From Lachnospiraceae bacterium (GTDB taxonomy: Bacteria > Bacillota > Clostridia > Lachnospirales > Lachnospiraceae), in contig JAGDCK010000114.1 of the NCBI GenBank assembly GCA_017958585.1, forward strand, positions 1 to 11,819: a stretch of DNA of 11,819 nt, read 5' to 3'. This document shows, piece by piece, positions 11,001 through 11,819 of this stretch (its first letter is position 1; each line of letters begins with the position of its first letter). The translations under genes were made by a program, and so were the position numbers. The notes beneath the pieces are model-generated. The model was not told the DNA's origin. It was given only the letters and a program-made list of their open reading frames with translations, and ran no database searches.

Positions 11001-11819
11001 ATGATCGATGTATGTCTTCTCGGCACAGGGGGAATGATGCCGCTTCCTTACAGGTGGCTTACTTCCCTGATGCTTAGATATAACGGAAAAAGCATATTGA
11101 TTGACTGCGGAGAGGGAACGCAGATCGCATTAAGGGAGAAGGGCTGGAGCCCAAAACCAATTGATATCATCTGTTTTACCCACTATCACGCAGACCATAT
11201 AAGCGGTCTTCCGGGGCTTCTTCTCACCATGGGAAATGCGGAGCGCACGGAGCCTTTGCTCTTAATCGGCCCGAAAGGTCTTCAGAAAACCGTATCCGCT
11301 CTTCGCACCATTGCACCGGAGCTTCCCTTTGAGATAAACTTCTGTGAAATAACGGAAGCAAATGCAAAATTTACTTTTGATGGATTTAATATCAACGCTT
11401 TTAAGGTAAATCATAATGTGGTATGCTATGGATATAGCTTCAGCGTTGACAGAGCAGGGCGTTTTGACAAGGAAAGAGCTCTTTCCGAAAACGTTCCCAT
11501 GCAGATCTGGGGCAGACTTCAAAAGGGTGAGACCGTGGAGGCAGAAGGAAAGACTTTTACTCCGGATATGGTCCTTGGCCCCGAGAGAAAAGGCCTTAAG
11601 GTGACATATTGTACGGACACAAGGCCAACGGAATCCATAGTGGAAAACGCTGTAGGCAGTGACCTTTTGATACTTGAAGGAATGTACGGAGAACCGGACA
11701 AGCTGGAAAAAGCCAAAGAGCACAAACACAGGACCATGTACGAAGCCGCACAGATCGCAAAGGCTTCCAACGTGCCGGAACTGTGGCTGACCCATTACAG
11801 TCCTTCCCTTGCTCATCCC
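11001..11819 (+). CDS. rnz: Ribonuclease Z, 3' end cut by window
   Basis: RNase Z is the metallo-beta-lactamase-fold endonuclease that removes 3' trailers from tRNA precursors. An open frame of 273 codons runs to the window edge without a stop, probably lacking only the last few dozen residues. The zinc motif H-x-H-x-D-H is at 61-66 (THYHADH), preceded by LLGTGGMMPLP and LIDCGEGTQ. His138, in VNHNV, lies where the family has another metal ligand, and CTDTRPTE and LEGMYG follow. LTHYSPS near the end supplies a late histidine. The MMPLPYRW opening is the Clostridia-type variant rather than the E. coli form. It starts 21 bp after rimI with a GGAAAG site, so it is probably co-transcribed with the t6A genes. 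Confidence 0.93.
   Translation, partial: MIDVCLLGTGGMMPLPYRWLTSLMLRYNGKSILIDCGEGTQIALREKGWSPKPIDIICFTHYHADHISGLPGLLLTMGNAERTEPLLLIGPKGLQKTVSALRTIAPELPFEINFCEITEANAKFTFDGFNINAFKVNHNVVCYGYSFSVDRAGRFDKERALSENVPMQIWGRLQKGETVEAEGKTFTPDMVLGPERKGLKVTYCTDTRPTESIVENAVGSDLLILEGMYGEPDKLEKAKEHKHRTMYEAAQIAKASNVPELWLTHYSPSLAHP

Noticed and set aside
11262..11816. 184-codon minus-strand open frame at the window end
   Set aside because: It is antisense to rnz, whose plus-strand translation has all expected metal-binding motifs and stays open to the edge.

Overview
The window looks like chromosomal DNA of a low-to-moderate G+C Firmicute. It is most likely a Lachnospiraceae member close to Butyrivibrio or Pseudobutyrivibrio. 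That placement rests on recognising protein families from memory: a Lachnospiraceae-type RNase Z, the DUF975 membrane protein, the Rpn-type PD-(D/E)XK protein, an FMN-riboswitch-controlled ribU and the tsaE-tsaB-rimI order. No database search was possible. There are no rRNA or tRNA genes, no CRISPR array and no complete insertion sequence.

Positions 1-2984 (+ strand) hold an accessory-type cluster. An Rpn/PD-(D/E)XK nuclease-like gene has its ribosome binding site buried in a perfect 11-bp hairpin. It also has a second, well-placed internal start that could give an 85-residue C-terminal product. It is followed by a ThuA-like gene and two adjacent short-chain dehydrogenase (SDR) genes. The second SDR copy has lost the glycine motif and two of three catalytic residues, so it looks like a pseudoenzyme made by tandem duplication. 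Positions 2973-4748 (- strand) hold a tight three-gene operon: a small DUF4190-like membrane protein, a SprA-related putative metalloprotease (HEQEH) with two CxxC pairs, and a DUF975 membrane protein. Its last gene overlaps the second SDR gene tail to tail by 12 bp with no terminator between them.

Positions 4749-5008 carry divergent promoters for this operon and for tex (5009-7369), which encodes an RNA-binding, transcription-associated housekeeping protein and ends in a clear intrinsic terminator. The 633-bp gap after tex holds a long palindromic element (7582-7718) that could fold as a branched RNA, two copies of a 17-bp direct repeat, and a short tandem repeat. It then has a consensus promoter and an FMN riboswitch whose closing stem appears to cover the ribosome binding site of ribU, the riboflavin transporter S-component.

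After the ribU terminator, positions 8879-11819 read as one co-directional run: ycxB-like, tsaE, tsaB, rimI and rnz (cut by the window end). TsaE and TsaB are parts of the tRNA t6A37 machinery, RimI is its usual operon companion, and RNase Z matures tRNA 3' ends, so this block has a translation and tRNA-maturation theme. Most of the window is ordinary. The best leads for something undescribed are the intergenic palindromic element, the nested start and masked RBS of the Rpn gene, and the catalytic/degenerate SDR pair.
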